From: CAVTLG01 sp963802635
GTDB taxonomy: Bacteria; Chloroflexota; Ktedonobacteria; Ktedonobacterales; Ktedonobacteraceae
DNA length: 64,000 nt
Direction: 5' to 3'
Assembly (NCBI GenBank): GCA_963802635.1
Contig: CAWDJJ010000001.1
Location: 1,550,001 to 1,614,000, forward strand
Positions 43,237 through 52,981 of the stretch are shown here, piece after piece (position 1 is the first letter of the stretch; each line of letters begins with the position of its first letter). Under the pieces are notes generated by a model. It was not told the origin of the DNA. It saw only the letters and a list, made by a program, of their open reading frames with translations, and did not search any database. Both the position numbers and the translations under genes were made by a program.

Positions 43237-43692
43237 TCAATCCGTCGTCGCGGACACCTGTAATTTCGATTGCAAGCAGCTAAAAAATTGCCCGGTCAGC
43301 TTTTCAGCGCTACTGCTCATCAATCGTGCTCCCACGCTCGCTATTGTCCCACTCACGACGACTTTGGCGCTCCACTCCATCTGTGTTTCGGTAGGACTGA
43401 GTGCGCTGAGATGTATCGTACCGGCCAGCTCAACGGCGCTGCCAGGAGCCTTACCGCGTCCCTTGATCACCATCAGGTCAGGCTCATGCTTCTCCGGGCG
43501 TGTCACGTCCAGCGTAAATTTCGCCTTGACCGGACCAACGCCTACAAAGACGATAGCCTTCCAATGCTCGTCCGCCAGCGTCTCCAGACTCTGAAAGCCC
43601 GGCGCGCACTCGGCAACCTTATTCACGTCGAGCAGATAGGTCCAGACTTGCTCGATAGGAACGACAATTGTCTGGGTACCTGAGAACTCCAT
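43237..43692 (-). CDS. CoxG-like SRPBCC family protein
   Basis: 151 residues. Start EFSGTQTIVVPIEQVWTYLLDVNKVAECAPGFQSLE and later VGVGPVKAKFTLDVTR and ATVSGTIASVGARLMSSSAEKLTGQFF-type segments are characteristic of the CoxG (PF06240) carbon monoxide dehydrogenase-associated family with the SRPBCC helix-grip fold. No cox/cut dehydrogenase subunits are in the window. Its role here may be membrane-associated maturation or something unrelated to CO. Confidence 0.85.
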   Translation of the reverse strand: MEFSGTQTIVVPIEQVWTYLLDVNKVAECAPGFQSLETLADEHWKAIVFVGVGPVKAKFTLDVTRPEKHEPDLMVIKGRGKAPGSAVELAGTIHLSALSPTETQMEWSAKVVVSGTIASVGARLMSSSAEKLTGQFFSCLQSKLQVSATTD

Positions 43693-43970
43693 TTGCCTGT
43701 CCTACCTTTCATCCATCACAAGTTAGTATTGTGGATCGCGTTTAAACTGTCGCTTACACGTAGGACAGCAGAAATAGAACTTCCACCTATCATAGGTACT
43801 ATAGTGACGAGCGTGGGCTATGTCTACCGTCATGCCGCAAAGGACGTCAATCGCTGTTGTTGCGGAACTTTGTGGCACAGGTTGTGCGCCGTATCCTCTA
43901 CAACGTGGACCGATATCTCTGTCAGTATATCATGATCGGCCACAGGCGTCTTCACAACATGGTGACGTCA
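43693..43970. other. intergenic region, no gene found
   Basis: About 280 bases between the CoxG-like gene and the first paralogue. I see neither a hairpin with a T-run nor a promoter pair. Confidence 0.4.
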
Positions 43971-45338
43971 CTATATCAATTCAGCGATAATGCTCGATTG
44001 CACTCCCTCTGCCAACAATCGCCACGTGGACGTGGGTTGTGCGTCCTGTGCTGGCTCGTTGACTTCCATTTGCTTATTGAGGTCTTTTTTGTGCGCGGAG
44101 AAGAAGGTCTGTTGTAGCTTATTTGTTCTTGCTAAGCTTTGCTCACTATCAGTAATATACATGGTGTTCTTCCCGTCTCCCTGTTTCTTAAGATAGATGA
44201 AGAGATTGTTTGAATTTGTACCAGTATAGCCATAGAAATGGATGGTGTTGCTATCTACAACCGACCCATTTTCCAGTACTCCGTTATGCCATTCTGCCAC
44301 GATATCGTTACCGGAACCATATTGTTTTGATTTTTTATTTGCGTTTTTCGTGGCCGTGTCTATTGCGTCTGCACGAAACGAGGTGTCTTTCCAGAACTTG
44401 CCCGTGTTATTCGTCACAATCACATCTCCCATCCGTATCCTCTCATGCAGCTTACCATCAGCAAATTTTACGATGGTAATACTCTTCCTCTTCAGTTGAG
44501 TGAAATGTAGTCGTATTGCGAGAGGCTCTGCTGCTGCTTCCCTCTTATCCTTAAATGTGTCCAGGCTGGTCACGGCTTCCTGTAGATCAGTGTCATCAGG
44601 ATGCATCGCACTTGCCTCGCGAAGAGCATTGTCGGCACGTTCAAGCAAGTGAGTTTCTGTTCGCTCTCGCATCATCGCTTTCACATCTGCAGCCATCAGC
44701 AACTTGGGTGTTTCCGGTGTTCGCGTCCAGGTTTCAGAAAAGAAATAATTCTTATTGGGATCGCTTGGATGCTTCACTACCGTATAGCGGTCGCGAACCT
44801 CCTGCCACCTGGGGGCGTTGAGATGTTCCGTCACAGCCCGAGGCGCATCGCGGCTCTCTTCAAGGTTGGCACTGGTGGGGTGAGTGTCCGTTTTCTGAGA
44901 GAACGACGCGCCGCTAGGGTTCGTCTGCTCGTGGTGCATATTCCGTAGGACATCCATTGTGGAAGGTTTCTCCGGGCTGATTCTTTGCTGCTTCTCGAGA
45001 GGGCGTGTGAAATCCGATGGGTCAACAGGAGATGTTTTCCTCTTCCTTTCGTGACTCATGTTCTGTGAGAAATCTGTGATTGGTTGCGGAGAGCTGGTGA
45101 AGTCCCTTCTGTATGCCTCTGGGTTTTCCACAATATCCGCAAATATTTCGAGGTTACTTCGTGGCTGACCAGGGTGAGAAGCATTGTCCGTTTCTTGTCG
45201 TTTTTCTCTCGCTAGCTGAGCGAGCATGTTTAGACTTGATTCCTCCTTGCTCCCCGTGTGCTCAGGGGATTGGCGACCACTTTCGTATGGCCTAGAAGCG
45301 TTTCTAGTATTGGAATCAGAGTGAGAACGCCTTCCCAT
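43971..45338 (-). CDS. hypothetical paralogue 1 with disordered N terminus
   Basis: 455 residues. ATG 45338 follows AAGGGGGTTTTT, a leader it shares with paralogue 2. Residues 1-~170 are low-complexity and rich in Ser, Pro, Gln and Arg (RSHSDSNTRNASRPYESGR at the start). Residues ~180-440 are an alpha/beta domain conserved between the two copies: APRWQEVRDRYTVVKHP, WTRTPETPKLL, a helical ETHLLERADNALREASAMH, AIRLHFTQLKRKSITIVKF and YGSGNDIVAEWHNGVLENG, NNLFIYLKKQGDGKN. No signal peptide, membrane segment or known catalytic motif. Resembles effector-like architecture (long flexible leader, folded tail), but this is inference. Confidence 0.6.
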   Translation of the reverse strand: MGRRSHSDSNTRNASRPYESGRQSPEHTGSKEESSLNMLAQLAREKRQETDNASHPGQPRSNLEIFADIVENPEAYRRDFTSSPQPITDFSQNMSHERKRKTSPVDPSDFTRPLEKQQRISPEKPSTMDVLRNMHHEQTNPSGASFSQKTDTHPTSANLEESRDAPRAVTEHLNAPRWQEVRDRYTVVKHPSDPNKNYFFSETWTRTPETPKLLMAADVKAMMRERTETHLLERADNALREASAMHPDDTDLQEAVTSLDTFKDKREAAAEPLAIRLHFTQLKRKSITIVKFADGKLHERIRMGDVIVTNNTGKFWKDTSFRADAIDTATKNANKKSKQYGSGNDIVAEWHNGVLENGSVVDSNTIHFYGYTGTNSNNLFIYLKKQGDGKNTMYITDSEQSLARTNKLQQTFFSAHKKDLNKQMEVNEPAQDAQPTSTWRLLAEGVQSSIIAELI

Positions 45339-45375
45339 AAAAACCCCCTTCTTTGATATAGCAAAGGAATTCTCT

Positions 45376-46840
45376 TTATCCCTCTGCCAATAATCGCCAC
45401 CTGGACGTGGGTTGTTCGTCCTGTGCTGGCTCGTTGACTTCCATTTGCTTATTGAGGCCTTTTTTGTGCGAGGAGAAGAAGGTCTGTTGTAGCTTATTTG
45501 TTCTTGCTAAGCTTTGCTCACTATCAGTAATATGCATGATGTTCTTCCCGTCTCCCTGTTTCTTAAGATAGATGAAGAGGTTGTTTGAATTTGTTGTACC
45601 AGTATAGCCATAGAAATGGATGGTGTTGCTATCTACAACCGACCCATTTTCCAGTACTCCGTTATGCCATTCTGCCACGATATCGTTACCGGAACCATAT
45701 TGTTTTGAGTGTATCGTCGGGTTATTCTCGAGGGTGCTTATTGAGTCTGGACGAAACGAGTTATTTCTCCCGAACTTGCCCGGGTTATTCGTCACAATCA
45801 CATCCCTCTTCTGTATCCTCTCATGCAGCTTACCATTAGCAAATTTTACGATGGCGATAGTTTTCTTCAGTTGAGTGAAATGTAGTTGTATGGCGAGAGG
45901 CTCTGCTGCTGCTTCCCTCTTACCCTTAAATGTGTTCAGGCTGGTCAGGGCTTTCTGTAGATCAGTGTCATCAGGATGCTCTGCGCTTGCCTCGCGAAGA
46001 GCCTTGTCGGCACGCTCAAGCAAGTGAGTTTTTGTTCGCTCTCGCATCATCGCTTTCACGTCTGCTACCCTCAGCAACTTGGGTGTTTCCGGTTTTCGCG
46101 TCCAGGTTTCAGAAAAGAAATACTCCTTATTGGCGTTGTTTGGATACTCCACTACCGTATAGCGGTCGCGAACTTCCTGCCACCTGGGGGCGTTGAGATG
46201 TTCCGTCACAGCCCGAGGCGCATCGCGGATCTCTTCAAGGTTGGCACGGGTGGGGTGAGTTGCTCGCTCTCTGTCCGTTTCCTGAGTGGACGACGCACCG
46301 CTAGGGTTCGTCTGCTCGTGACTCGTGATCCATAGAACATCCGTTGTGTGGGAATCTTTCGGATCAATTTTTCGCCTCTTCTCGGGATGGCGTGTGAAAT
46401 CCGATGCGGATGTGGATGGACCCTGAGAGGTTGTCGGATCTGGTATGCCCCATAGCTCATACTGTGAAGGGCGAGTACTTCTTCCGGAACGTGGACTGCT
46501 CAGATGGGTCAGCAGGAGGTGTTTTCCTCTTCTCGCGACTCGTGCTCCGTAAGAAATCGGTGGTTGGTGGGCGAAGTGACTCGTGGAAAGCTCTGGAGGC
46601 GTCGAGGATTTCCGCACCAGTTGTAAGCGTTTCGCGGTTACTTTGTGGCGACTCAGGAAGAGGAGCACTCTCACTGTTCCTTGCTTGTTGCTGTTCTCTC
46701 GCTAGCAGAGCGAGCATGTTTGGATCTGAGTCCTGTGTGCTGTTCATGCTCCATAGGTGCTCAGTTGGGGAGTGGCGACCACTTTCGTATGGCCTAGAAG
46801 CGTTTCCAGCATTGGAATCAGAGTGAGAACGCTCCTTCAT
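45376..46840 (-). pseudogene. hypothetical paralogue 2, frameshifted
   Basis: Tandem copy of paralogue 1. It begins at ATG 46840 with KERSHSDSNAGNASRPYESG and the same leader; that frame stops at 46457 within a Pro/Ser-rich region. The conserved domain is read in another frame up to about 46440 and ends at 45376 (APRWQEVRDRYTVVEYP, YGSGNDIVAEWHNGVLENG). The frame changes between about 46440 and 46500. It lacks the last ~12 residues of paralogue 1 (GVQSSIIAELI). The spacer between the copies is only 37 bases, so the duplication is recent in layout though diverged in sequence. Confidence 0.7.
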
Positions 46841-47147
46841 AAAAACCCCCTTTCTTTGGGTGACGAGCGTTGACAATACGCCTTTTGGTTGTCAGCGATG
46901 CTCAGAAACGCGATGAGGCTCGGGTGTATCATGGTTCGTTTCCATATAACCAGGAGTCCAGTTGATCCAGTTATTGATGCTTGTATGGGAGTACATGTGC
47001 TATCTTCAATTATAGCAAAGCAATTGCTCGCAGGCAAATTCTGCCCGGTCGTCGTTCCGACTGGTGTTGCGTCTGCGGTCTTTGCATGTTATAGTACAAA
47101 ATCGTGGTACAGAAGAATAGCAGGATCAGCAGAAAGAAAGCTTGTAG
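46841..47147. other. intergenic region without a gene
   Basis: About 307 bases between the divergent paralogue 2 and the helicase. A sequence TTATAGTACAAAAT near 47089 could hold a -10 box, without a clear -35. Confidence 0.4.
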
Positions 47148-49433
47148 ATGACGTCTCAGGGAACACGACATAAGGCCAAAGCATCAACCGCAGCAGGCAC
47201 GCAGCCACAGTTTCAAGCCAACCCACAGCAAGCCGCCGCCATTGCGCATACCAATGGTCCCGCCGCATTTATCGCCGCCGCCGGAACAGGCAAGACCTCT
47301 ATTCTTGTCCAGCGCCTGGTACGCCTCGTGGCAGATGAAGGGATTGCGCCGGAAACTATTCTGTGTGTCACCTTCACGCGTGCAGCCGCCGACGAGATGG
47401 AGAAGCGCGCGCTGAAGGCTCTCAAAGCTCGTGGCATGGCCGCCAAAGATACCAAAGCGCTGCGCGTGGTGACGTTTCACGGCCTGGGTCATCAGATGCT
47501 GCGCGAGAAACTGGCCTGGAAGCCGCAAGAACTCAATCAGCGCCTGATCAGTGGCGAACCCCGCCAGTGGCTGGCCGAGGATATTATTCGCCCCTGGCGC
47601 AGCAATCGCACACGCGGCATGAATTGGGATGTTGAAATCGCCGATGTGCTACGTGCGGTTGATCGTGCGAAAGAAGATCTGGTCAAAGCCGAGCAATCCC
47701 TTGACTTCTTTCGCATGGAACTCAGCATCGAAGCTGAACTGGCAGAGCGCTACCAGGAATTTTTTGTGCTCTACGAAAAGACCAAGCACAAAGAAAAACT
47801 CTACGACCTCTCAGACCTGATCTACGTGCCGCTCTCGTTGTTGGAAAGCAGTCCCACGTTTCGCAAGGGCTGGCAATCTCGTTATCAGTATTTGCAGGTG
47901 GACGAGACTCAGGATACCAACCCATCACAATACAAACTTATTCAGCACCTGGCTGCGCCAAAGCACAACGTCGTCGTCGTTGGCGATCCAGACCAGGCCA
48001 TCTACCAGTTCCGTGGTGCCAGCCCCGAGGCATCTATCCTGTCTTTTCAGAGCATGTATCCCAAGGGCAAAATCTACCATATTGAACATAACTATCGCTC
48101 GACGCCGCAGATCATTGAGGCTGCCAACAAACTGATCGGCCACAATGAGGTGACGCCCGGCTTTGAAAAAATGTTGCGCGCCACGCAAGCCGATGGAGCG
48201 CCAGTCAGCGTGACGGCCTACGAGGATCAAGAGAGTGAAGCTGAGGGCATTGCTAACCGCATCGACCAGCTTGTACGTGATTGGCGCGAACATCTGAGCG
48301 ACCTCTCTTACCATGATATTTTCGTACTCTCGCGAACCAATCATCACCTGGCCTCGTTAGAAATAACGCTGGCGCGTCATCGCATCCCCTACCGCAGTCT
48401 GGGAGGCTCATCCTTCTTCAAGCGCAAAACGACGCGCGATATGCTGGCTTTCCTGGCTCTGATCGATGGTGTGCGTGTGCACCAGGAATATCTGACCGCG
48501 CGCAATACGGAGCAGCCGCGTAAATGGGATGATGTCTTTACGCCGGTCCACTGCGGGGAGCAAAACAGCGCGTTCCGTGCGGTTGCCAATATTCCTTCAA
48601 AAGAGTACTTTGTCAATACAGGCAAGACCTCACATCGTTTTACGCCTACATTTTATGGCTCGTTATCGGGCTTTGCCGGTGGGCGTCCCTTGCTGCAATT
48701 TTGCGAAGAGCAGGCTTACACGATAGCCAAGGAATATCAGTTCGCCGTCAAGGATCTTGTCTCGTTGGTCAAGCGTGTGTGGGCGAAGTGCGGCAACAAT
48801 CCTGCCGAAGCTATCGCTTTATTGCGTCAATTCGCCTACGATGTCCATCTGCGTCATTACGATAGCAAGCACCAGGAGAACCAGGACGAAGAAGCCGAGG
48901 CACCAGCGCCGCGCGAGGATGTCAAGCTGGAGTCGCGCTACGACGAGTTGGAGGAGTTGACGCGCATCGCGCAGAAGCATCATACCATTCGTCACTTTTT
49001 GCAAGCGATGGCGATGTTGAAAGAGCAGGCAGAAGATAGCAGCAAAAATAAACGCGATTGCGTCTCGCTCTTGACTGTTCACAAGAGCAAAGGTCTTGAG
49101 AGTCCGGTTGTCTTCGTGATGGGCATGACCGAAGGCATTTTCCCGCATAAACGCTCGTATACGCTAGCGACCGAGGATGGACCGATTATCCTATCTGGAT
49201 TGGCGGAAGAGCGCCGCCTGGCCTATGTTGCCTTTACGCGCGCGCAGAAGCTCCTTTTCATATCGACCATCTTGCGCTATCGAGGCACTGATGCTCTCCC
49301 TTCGCGTTTCATTCAAGAGGCAGGTCTTGCGCCCACCGACGAGGATGGGGCACTCAATCCGTATCTCTTTCAGCGCGATGGCACCCCGCGCGAACTCAGT
49401 CCGCTGGTGACTACGCCTCCATTATTTGAATAG
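47148..49433 (+). CDS. UvrD/PcrA-like superfamily 1 DNA helicase
   Basis: 761 residues. Helicase motifs in order: Q motif and I (NPQQAAAIAHTNGPAAF, AAAGTGKTSILVQR), Ia (LCVTFTRAAADEMEKRA), II (YLQVDETQDTNPSQ), III (VVGDPDQAIYQFRGA), IV (HNYRSTPQII), V (LLTVHKSKGLESPVVFV) and VI (YVAFTRAQKLLFIS). 3'-5' translocation is expected. It is somewhat shorter than PcrA and lacks the typical C-terminal RNAP-binding tail. The 2B domain carries a long acidic insertion (QENQDEEAEAPAPRED). Single gene; role in repair or recombination. Confidence 0.9.
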   Translation: MTSQGTRHKAKASTAAGTQPQFQANPQQAAAIAHTNGPAAFIAAAGTGKTSILVQRLVRLVADEGIAPETILCVTFTRAAADEMEKRALKALKARGMAAKDTKALRVVTFHGLGHQMLREKLAWKPQELNQRLISGEPRQWLAEDIIRPWRSNRTRGMNWDVEIADVLRAVDRAKEDLVKAEQSLDFFRMELSIEAELAERYQEFFVLYEKTKHKEKLYDLSDLIYVPLSLLESSPTFRKGWQSRYQYLQVDETQDTNPSQYKLIQHLAAPKHNVVVVGDPDQAIYQFRGASPEASILSFQSMYPKGKIYHIEHNYRSTPQIIEAANKLIGHNEVTPGFEKMLRATQADGAPVSVTAYEDQESEAEGIANRIDQLVRDWREHLSDLSYHDIFVLSRTNHHLASLEITLARHRIPYRSLGGSSFFKRKTTRDMLAFLALIDGVRVHQEYLTARNTEQPRKWDDVFTPVHCGEQNSAFRAVANIPSKEYFVNTGKTSHRFTPTFYGSLSGFAGGRPLLQFCEEQAYTIAKEYQFAVKDLVSLVKRVWAKCGNNPAEAIALLRQFAYDVHLRHYDSKHQENQDEEAEAPAPREDVKLESRYDELEELTRIAQKHHTIRHFLQAMAMLKEQAEDSSKNKRDCVSLLTVHKSKGLESPVVFVMGMTEGIFPHKRSYTLATEDGPIILSGLAEERRLAYVAFTRAQKLLFISTILRYRGTDALPSRFIQEAGLAPTDEDGALNPYLFQRDGTPRELSPLVTTPPLFE

Positions 49434-49687
49434 ATATAACTCTTCAGGTTGGGACCAACAACTGCAAGGAACCAGTTTCACAAAAATGCAGTGATTTTTA
49501 TCTCAAATGAGGGAACAGATAGAGGTGTGTCCTTGCGTCTCACTATATTTCCTATGCGGATAGGTAAAACGTGACAAATCTCGACTGTAAACGTATAGTA
49601 TAGGCATATTGACAAACATGGTTGCAGTGTGAGCGTTATTTTCTCTACGAAGCTCCGCTGTATAGGCACTATGAAAGGTAATTTTTC

Positions 49688-51274
49688 ATGGGCTTGTGGA
49701 AAAAATCTATTTTTACTCTCTTTATACCTGTTCTTCTGCTTTTTCCTTTACTGTCATCTTGCTACCACTCTGCGCAAGGCGCGGCAGCTTACAGTACGCC
49801 TGTTCCTACCAAAGGCACCAAGAAAGTAACTGCAAAACCCAACCCTTGCGCGAAATATGCCACGGCAGCGGCCTCTACACAAAATTCTGGTCCAATTACG
49901 GTAAAGATTGATCCCTCCTGTGCACTGACCAGCCAGTTTGCCACCGGTATGACTCAATCCGATACAGCATTGAGTAATCCTTCATCTGCCGACAACCAGG
50001 AAGCAGTGAACAATATAAATGCGTTGATCAAAAATACCATTACCTATCAAGATACACCGATTATGGGCTGGGGTTTACCTGATCCCTGGCCTGACCCGTC
50101 TGCTTCAGGACCTACTAATTGGAGTGGGCTGGACAGGAGTTTGCAAGAGACGATCAGTACAGGCGCTACGCCTGTCATCACGTTGAGCGAGGCACCATGG
50201 TGGATGAAGGGTGTATTAGAAGGTAAGAACAAGACGCAAATATTGACGGCTGCTGATGAATGGACTACGCAAGCATATGAATCGCGTATTTTGGACAATA
50301 AGATGTCTGAATGGTTACAACTGGTGCGTAGCATCGCTGAGCGCTATATGGTTGCGCCGTACAATGTGCGCTATTTTCAGGTCTGGAATGAACTCAAAGG
50401 CTATTACGATCCGACGATGAACAACTATGACTTCACGACGAGTCCCGGCAATGCCAGCGGCCCCAATGCTGAGCATGGCTATACGTATATGTACAATGAA
50501 GTCTACGAGACGCTGATGCAGGTGGCAACCTCGCTGCACATCCCGACGCAAGATATCAAAGTTGGTGGTCCCTATGTCTTCGTGGATACTTGGTCATCGA
50601 TCCGGCAAAGTGATCCCTCGGATGTGGTCAAGGCGTACGGTGTGTTTGATCAGCGTCCGTTGGATGTGGTGCAATACTGGTTGCAGCACAAAGTAGGTGC
50701 GGGCTTTATTACCATTGATGGCTCCGTTGAAAACAGAGATACCAGCACAGTGAAGCCTGATCCCTTTACGGCTGCCGAAATCTATGGGGATATCGTGAAA
50801 TGGATCAGGTCGCTCAACAACGAGCAGTATCCTGGGGCTACAACGTTACCTATCTGGCTAGCTGAATGGTTTGCCTCGCCGCGTGTCGGCACGCCCAACG
50901 CGGACTATGATAATGCCGTTAAGGCATACGCTATGATCAATTTTATTAAGGCGGGTGGAGCATCTGCTCTGTCATGGAACAATTATGGTGACGGTTGGAC
51001 CGATGAAGGGCTGTGGGTCAATCCCTCCTATCGCAATAGTGGTGAGTCGCTCCCCTGGTACGCTACCTTTAAAGCGTTGCATGATGATTTTGCGGCTGGC
51101 ACGAAAATTTATACCACGACCGTCTCTGACTCCGCAAAGGTGGCAGCACTGGCCTCGCCCAAAAAAATCATGCTGGTCAATAAAACGGCGACTACGTTGT
51201 CGGTGACGATCAATGGCGCTACGGTGTCGCTCAGTCCCTACGAGGTAAGTGTCATAAACAATAGCAGCAAATAG
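49688..51274 (+). CDS. glycoside hydrolase-like lipoprotein (TIM barrel, clan A type)
   Basis: 528 residues after AAAGG. Lipoprotein signal: WKKSIFTLFIPVLLLFPLLSSC with lipobox LSSC. Then a Thr/Pro/Ala-rich linker and a barrel: PIMGWGLPDPWPD, TPVITLSEAPWWMKG, VRYFQVWNELKGYYDP (acid/base Glu in N-E), KVGGPYVF and LPIWLAEWFASPRVG (nucleophile Glu in A-E-W). The pattern fits the GH39/GH5-like clan; the last ~80 residues form a small beta domain. Anchored outside the membrane for polysaccharide breakdown. Which polysaccharide is not evident. Confidence 0.75.
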   Translation: MGLWKKSIFTLFIPVLLLFPLLSSCYHSAQGAAAYSTPVPTKGTKKVTAKPNPCAKYATAAASTQNSGPITVKIDPSCALTSQFATGMTQSDTALSNPSSADNQEAVNNINALIKNTITYQDTPIMGWGLPDPWPDPSASGPTNWSGLDRSLQETISTGATPVITLSEAPWWMKGVLEGKNKTQILTAADEWTTQAYESRILDNKMSEWLQLVRSIAERYMVAPYNVRYFQVWNELKGYYDPTMNNYDFTTSPGNASGPNAEHGYTYMYNEVYETLMQVATSLHIPTQDIKVGGPYVFVDTWSSIRQSDPSDVVKAYGVFDQRPLDVVQYWLQHKVGAGFITIDGSVENRDTSTVKPDPFTAAEIYGDIVKWIRSLNNEQYPGATTLPIWLAEWFASPRVGTPNADYDNAVKAYAMINFIKAGGASALSWNNYGDGWTDEGLWVNPSYRNSGESLPWYATFKALHDDFAAGTKIYTTTVSDSAKVAALASPKKIMLVNKTATTLSVTINGATVSLSPYEVSVINNSSK

Positions 51275-51426
51275 ATAATAAAGGTATCCACTAATTGCGC
51301 TCTTTAACAAAGTAATTCCCCTCCGTTCGCTAGTTCCTTGTAAAGCCAACGCACAGGCCAGTTTGTTCAGGCAAAATTGGCGAATACTTAGCAATTGCAT
51401 TCAGCTTCGCAGGCGGATTTGACAAA

Positions 51427-51445
51427 AAAATGAGCGAACCGTGGG
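51427..51445 (-). repeat. lone end of an IS1634-type element
   Basis: AAAATGAGCGAACCGTGGG matches the right end of the insertion sequence at 13583-13601 (AAAATGAGCGAACCATGAG) with two changes. No transposase is nearby, so it is a solo remnant. Confidence 0.5.
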
Positions 51446-51550
51446 TAATTCAGTTGTGAATTCATACAATGCGGCAGGGATGCGGGAAATTCCTGCTAAG
51501 CAGGTGTTGTTTGGTGCAGTAAGTATAAAATCAGCATCTTCTTACTTCCC

Positions 51551-51708
51551 CGTATCCTGTTCTTCGTTAGCTTCGTTAGCTTTCCTCTCCTCCCATTTCC
51601 GTATTATCGTCTTCTCTCATTCCCTTCGTTCCCTTCGTTCCCTTTCTCGTATCCTGTTCTTCGTTAGCTTGCTCAGCTTTCTTCTTCTGCCATTTCTGTA
51701 TTATCCTC
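51551..51708 (-). repeat. direct duplication of about 62 bp, 97 bp apart
   Basis: CGTATCCTGTTCTTCGTTAG starts at 51551 and again at 51648, each followed by related sequence up to CATTTC-GTATTATC. The period of 97 bases is not a multiple of three, so the copy nearer the gene end is read in another frame and supplies its stop. Confidence 0.75.
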
Positions 51709-51893
51709 ACATGCTCTGGCACTTTACTTCCTGAAGCAGCCCCTTCATTCCCTGAAGTATCAGGTTGATAGTCTTCTGCGTTTCTTGTCACGTCAGCGGT
51801 GATGGAATCGTTATCATGCTTGGAATGCAAAGAGTCCAATTCTACATCCTTCGATTTCTCTTCCGATTTACCTTTCGAAGATTTTACTCCCAT
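51576..51893 (-). CDS. small charged hypothetical protein with duplicated 3' end
   Basis: 105 residues, highly hydrophilic and probably disordered: SSKGKSEEKSKDVELDSLHS at the N terminus and HVRIIQKWQKKKAEQANEEQ as the only likely helix. The last residues (MGGEES) come from a frameshifted copy of the segment coding for that helix. No family recognised. Upstream AAGGA precedes the start (51893). Might be an adaptor or a decayed C-terminal fragment. Confidence 0.45.
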   Translation of the reverse strand: MGVKSSKGKSEEKSKDVELDSLHSKHDNDSITADVTRNAEDYQPDTSGNEGAASGSKVPEHVRIIQKWQKKKAEQANEEQDTRKGTKGTKGMREDDNTEMGGEES

Positions 51894-52228
51894 AATGAAA
51901 TCCTTTCAAATGATGTTTAACTGGGCAGATCGATAACTCTCATGTTGTATTATTGCTTGCTTATAAAGTAAGCAGTATCGATATTCTTTATCTATCCACG
52001 TTGCTACTGGAAGATATTCGCAGATACAGTATGCAGCTCACGCGTCATACATAGTGGATAGGTTACGTACTCTCTTTTATGTATACATAAAATATGCGTC
52101 GATGTCTACTTTTCTCGGGGGTATAGAGGGAAAGATTTAAATGGTGTTGCCAAAAAGGGAGCGAACATATTGCCAGTGCATAGTACAATGGCTGTGGCTA
52201 CTTATTTGCAAAGTGGGAAGGTAAACAC
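51894..52228. other. intergenic region without a gene
   Basis: 335 bases, divergent. The right part holds GTGGGAAGG, the ribosome site of the next gene. No other signal was recognised. Confidence 0.4.
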
Positions 52229-52981
52229 ATGCTGCGGAACCTGGAGGCGATAGAGATAGCAGAGGGTGCGTTGCTAGCGGATGTTGCTGTAATTTTTCAA
52301 GTCATAGCGGCATTTCTGCCCATCGGCTCATCACTTTTTGAATTGCTGATTTTTATCGTCTTTGCTGTGCTAGTGTTGCGACGCGGCCTGTATGTTGGGA
52401 TTATGGGCATGCTGGTCGCGCTTTTCGTCATGAGTATTGTGATTGGACCACAGCATATTGCCTTGATGTTCATCGAATGCATCGGGGGAATTTTCCTTGG
52501 AGTGACGATGAAACGTCGTTGGCATCATCTCTCCTTGCTGCTACTGGGTATCGTCGCGGGAGCCTTCGTACTGTATTGTCTGCTCTGGCTGTTTGTTGTA
52601 CTGATAGGCTACTCGATACAGGACTCTGTGCAATCGTTGCATCATGTCTATACCGTCGCGATGCTTGTGTTGGCTCAGATTGCCACAAAACTCGGTATCG
52701 GCAACTGGTGGCAGCAAGATCTCTCTCCGCGCATTACAGCGCTCACGCTGTTCCTGTTCACCTACTGGTGGGCGACCCTGTATTTTGCGTTGTGTGCGAT
52801 ACTCACGCCCTTCGTCTCTGCCGTCTATCTTGTGACCAATGCCTGCGTACGCCTGTTGGGCTACGAAGTGCGTCCATTTCCTGATGCTCGTCTGAACAAA
52901 TCGCTACACCGTGGCACGCGTCGTCTGCTCAGGCTAGTGGTCAGAAGAGGCATCATCAGGAAGTTGTGGAGCAAGGCATGA
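52229..52981 (+). CDS. ECF transporter S-component-like membrane protein (DUF2232-like)
   Basis: 250 residues, about six membrane helices (LLADVAVIFQVIAAFLPIGSSLFELLIF, LRRGLYVGIMGMLVALFVMSIVIGP, LLLLGIVAGAFVLYCLLWLFVVLIG, and others). The L-PIGS-F-L-IF---VLRRG-R-G pattern is like DUF2232 and other substrate-capture components of energy-coupling factor transporters. It overlaps the start of ecfA1 (ATGA), so the three genes form one coupled operon. It does not look like EcfT: no A-R-G coupling helices are seen. Ligand unknown, perhaps a vitamin. Confidence 0.65.
   Translation: MLRNLEAIEIAEGALLADVAVIFQVIAAFLPIGSSLFELLIFIVFAVLVLRRGLYVGIMGMLVALFVMSIVIGPQHIALMFIECIGGIFLGVTMKRRWHHLSLLLLGIVAGAFVLYCLLWLFVVLIGYSIQDSVQSLHHVYTVAMLVLAQIATKLGIGNWWQQDLSPRITALTLFLFTYWWATLYFALCAILTPFVSAVYLVTNACVRLLGYEVRPFPDARLNKSLHRGTRRLLRLVVRRGIIRKLWSKA

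Noticed and set aside
46404..46826. Plus-strand frame opposite paralogue 2
   Set aside because: Shadow of the minus-strand Ser/Arg-rich coding region; Ser/Arg-Leu composition is what antisense reading produces.
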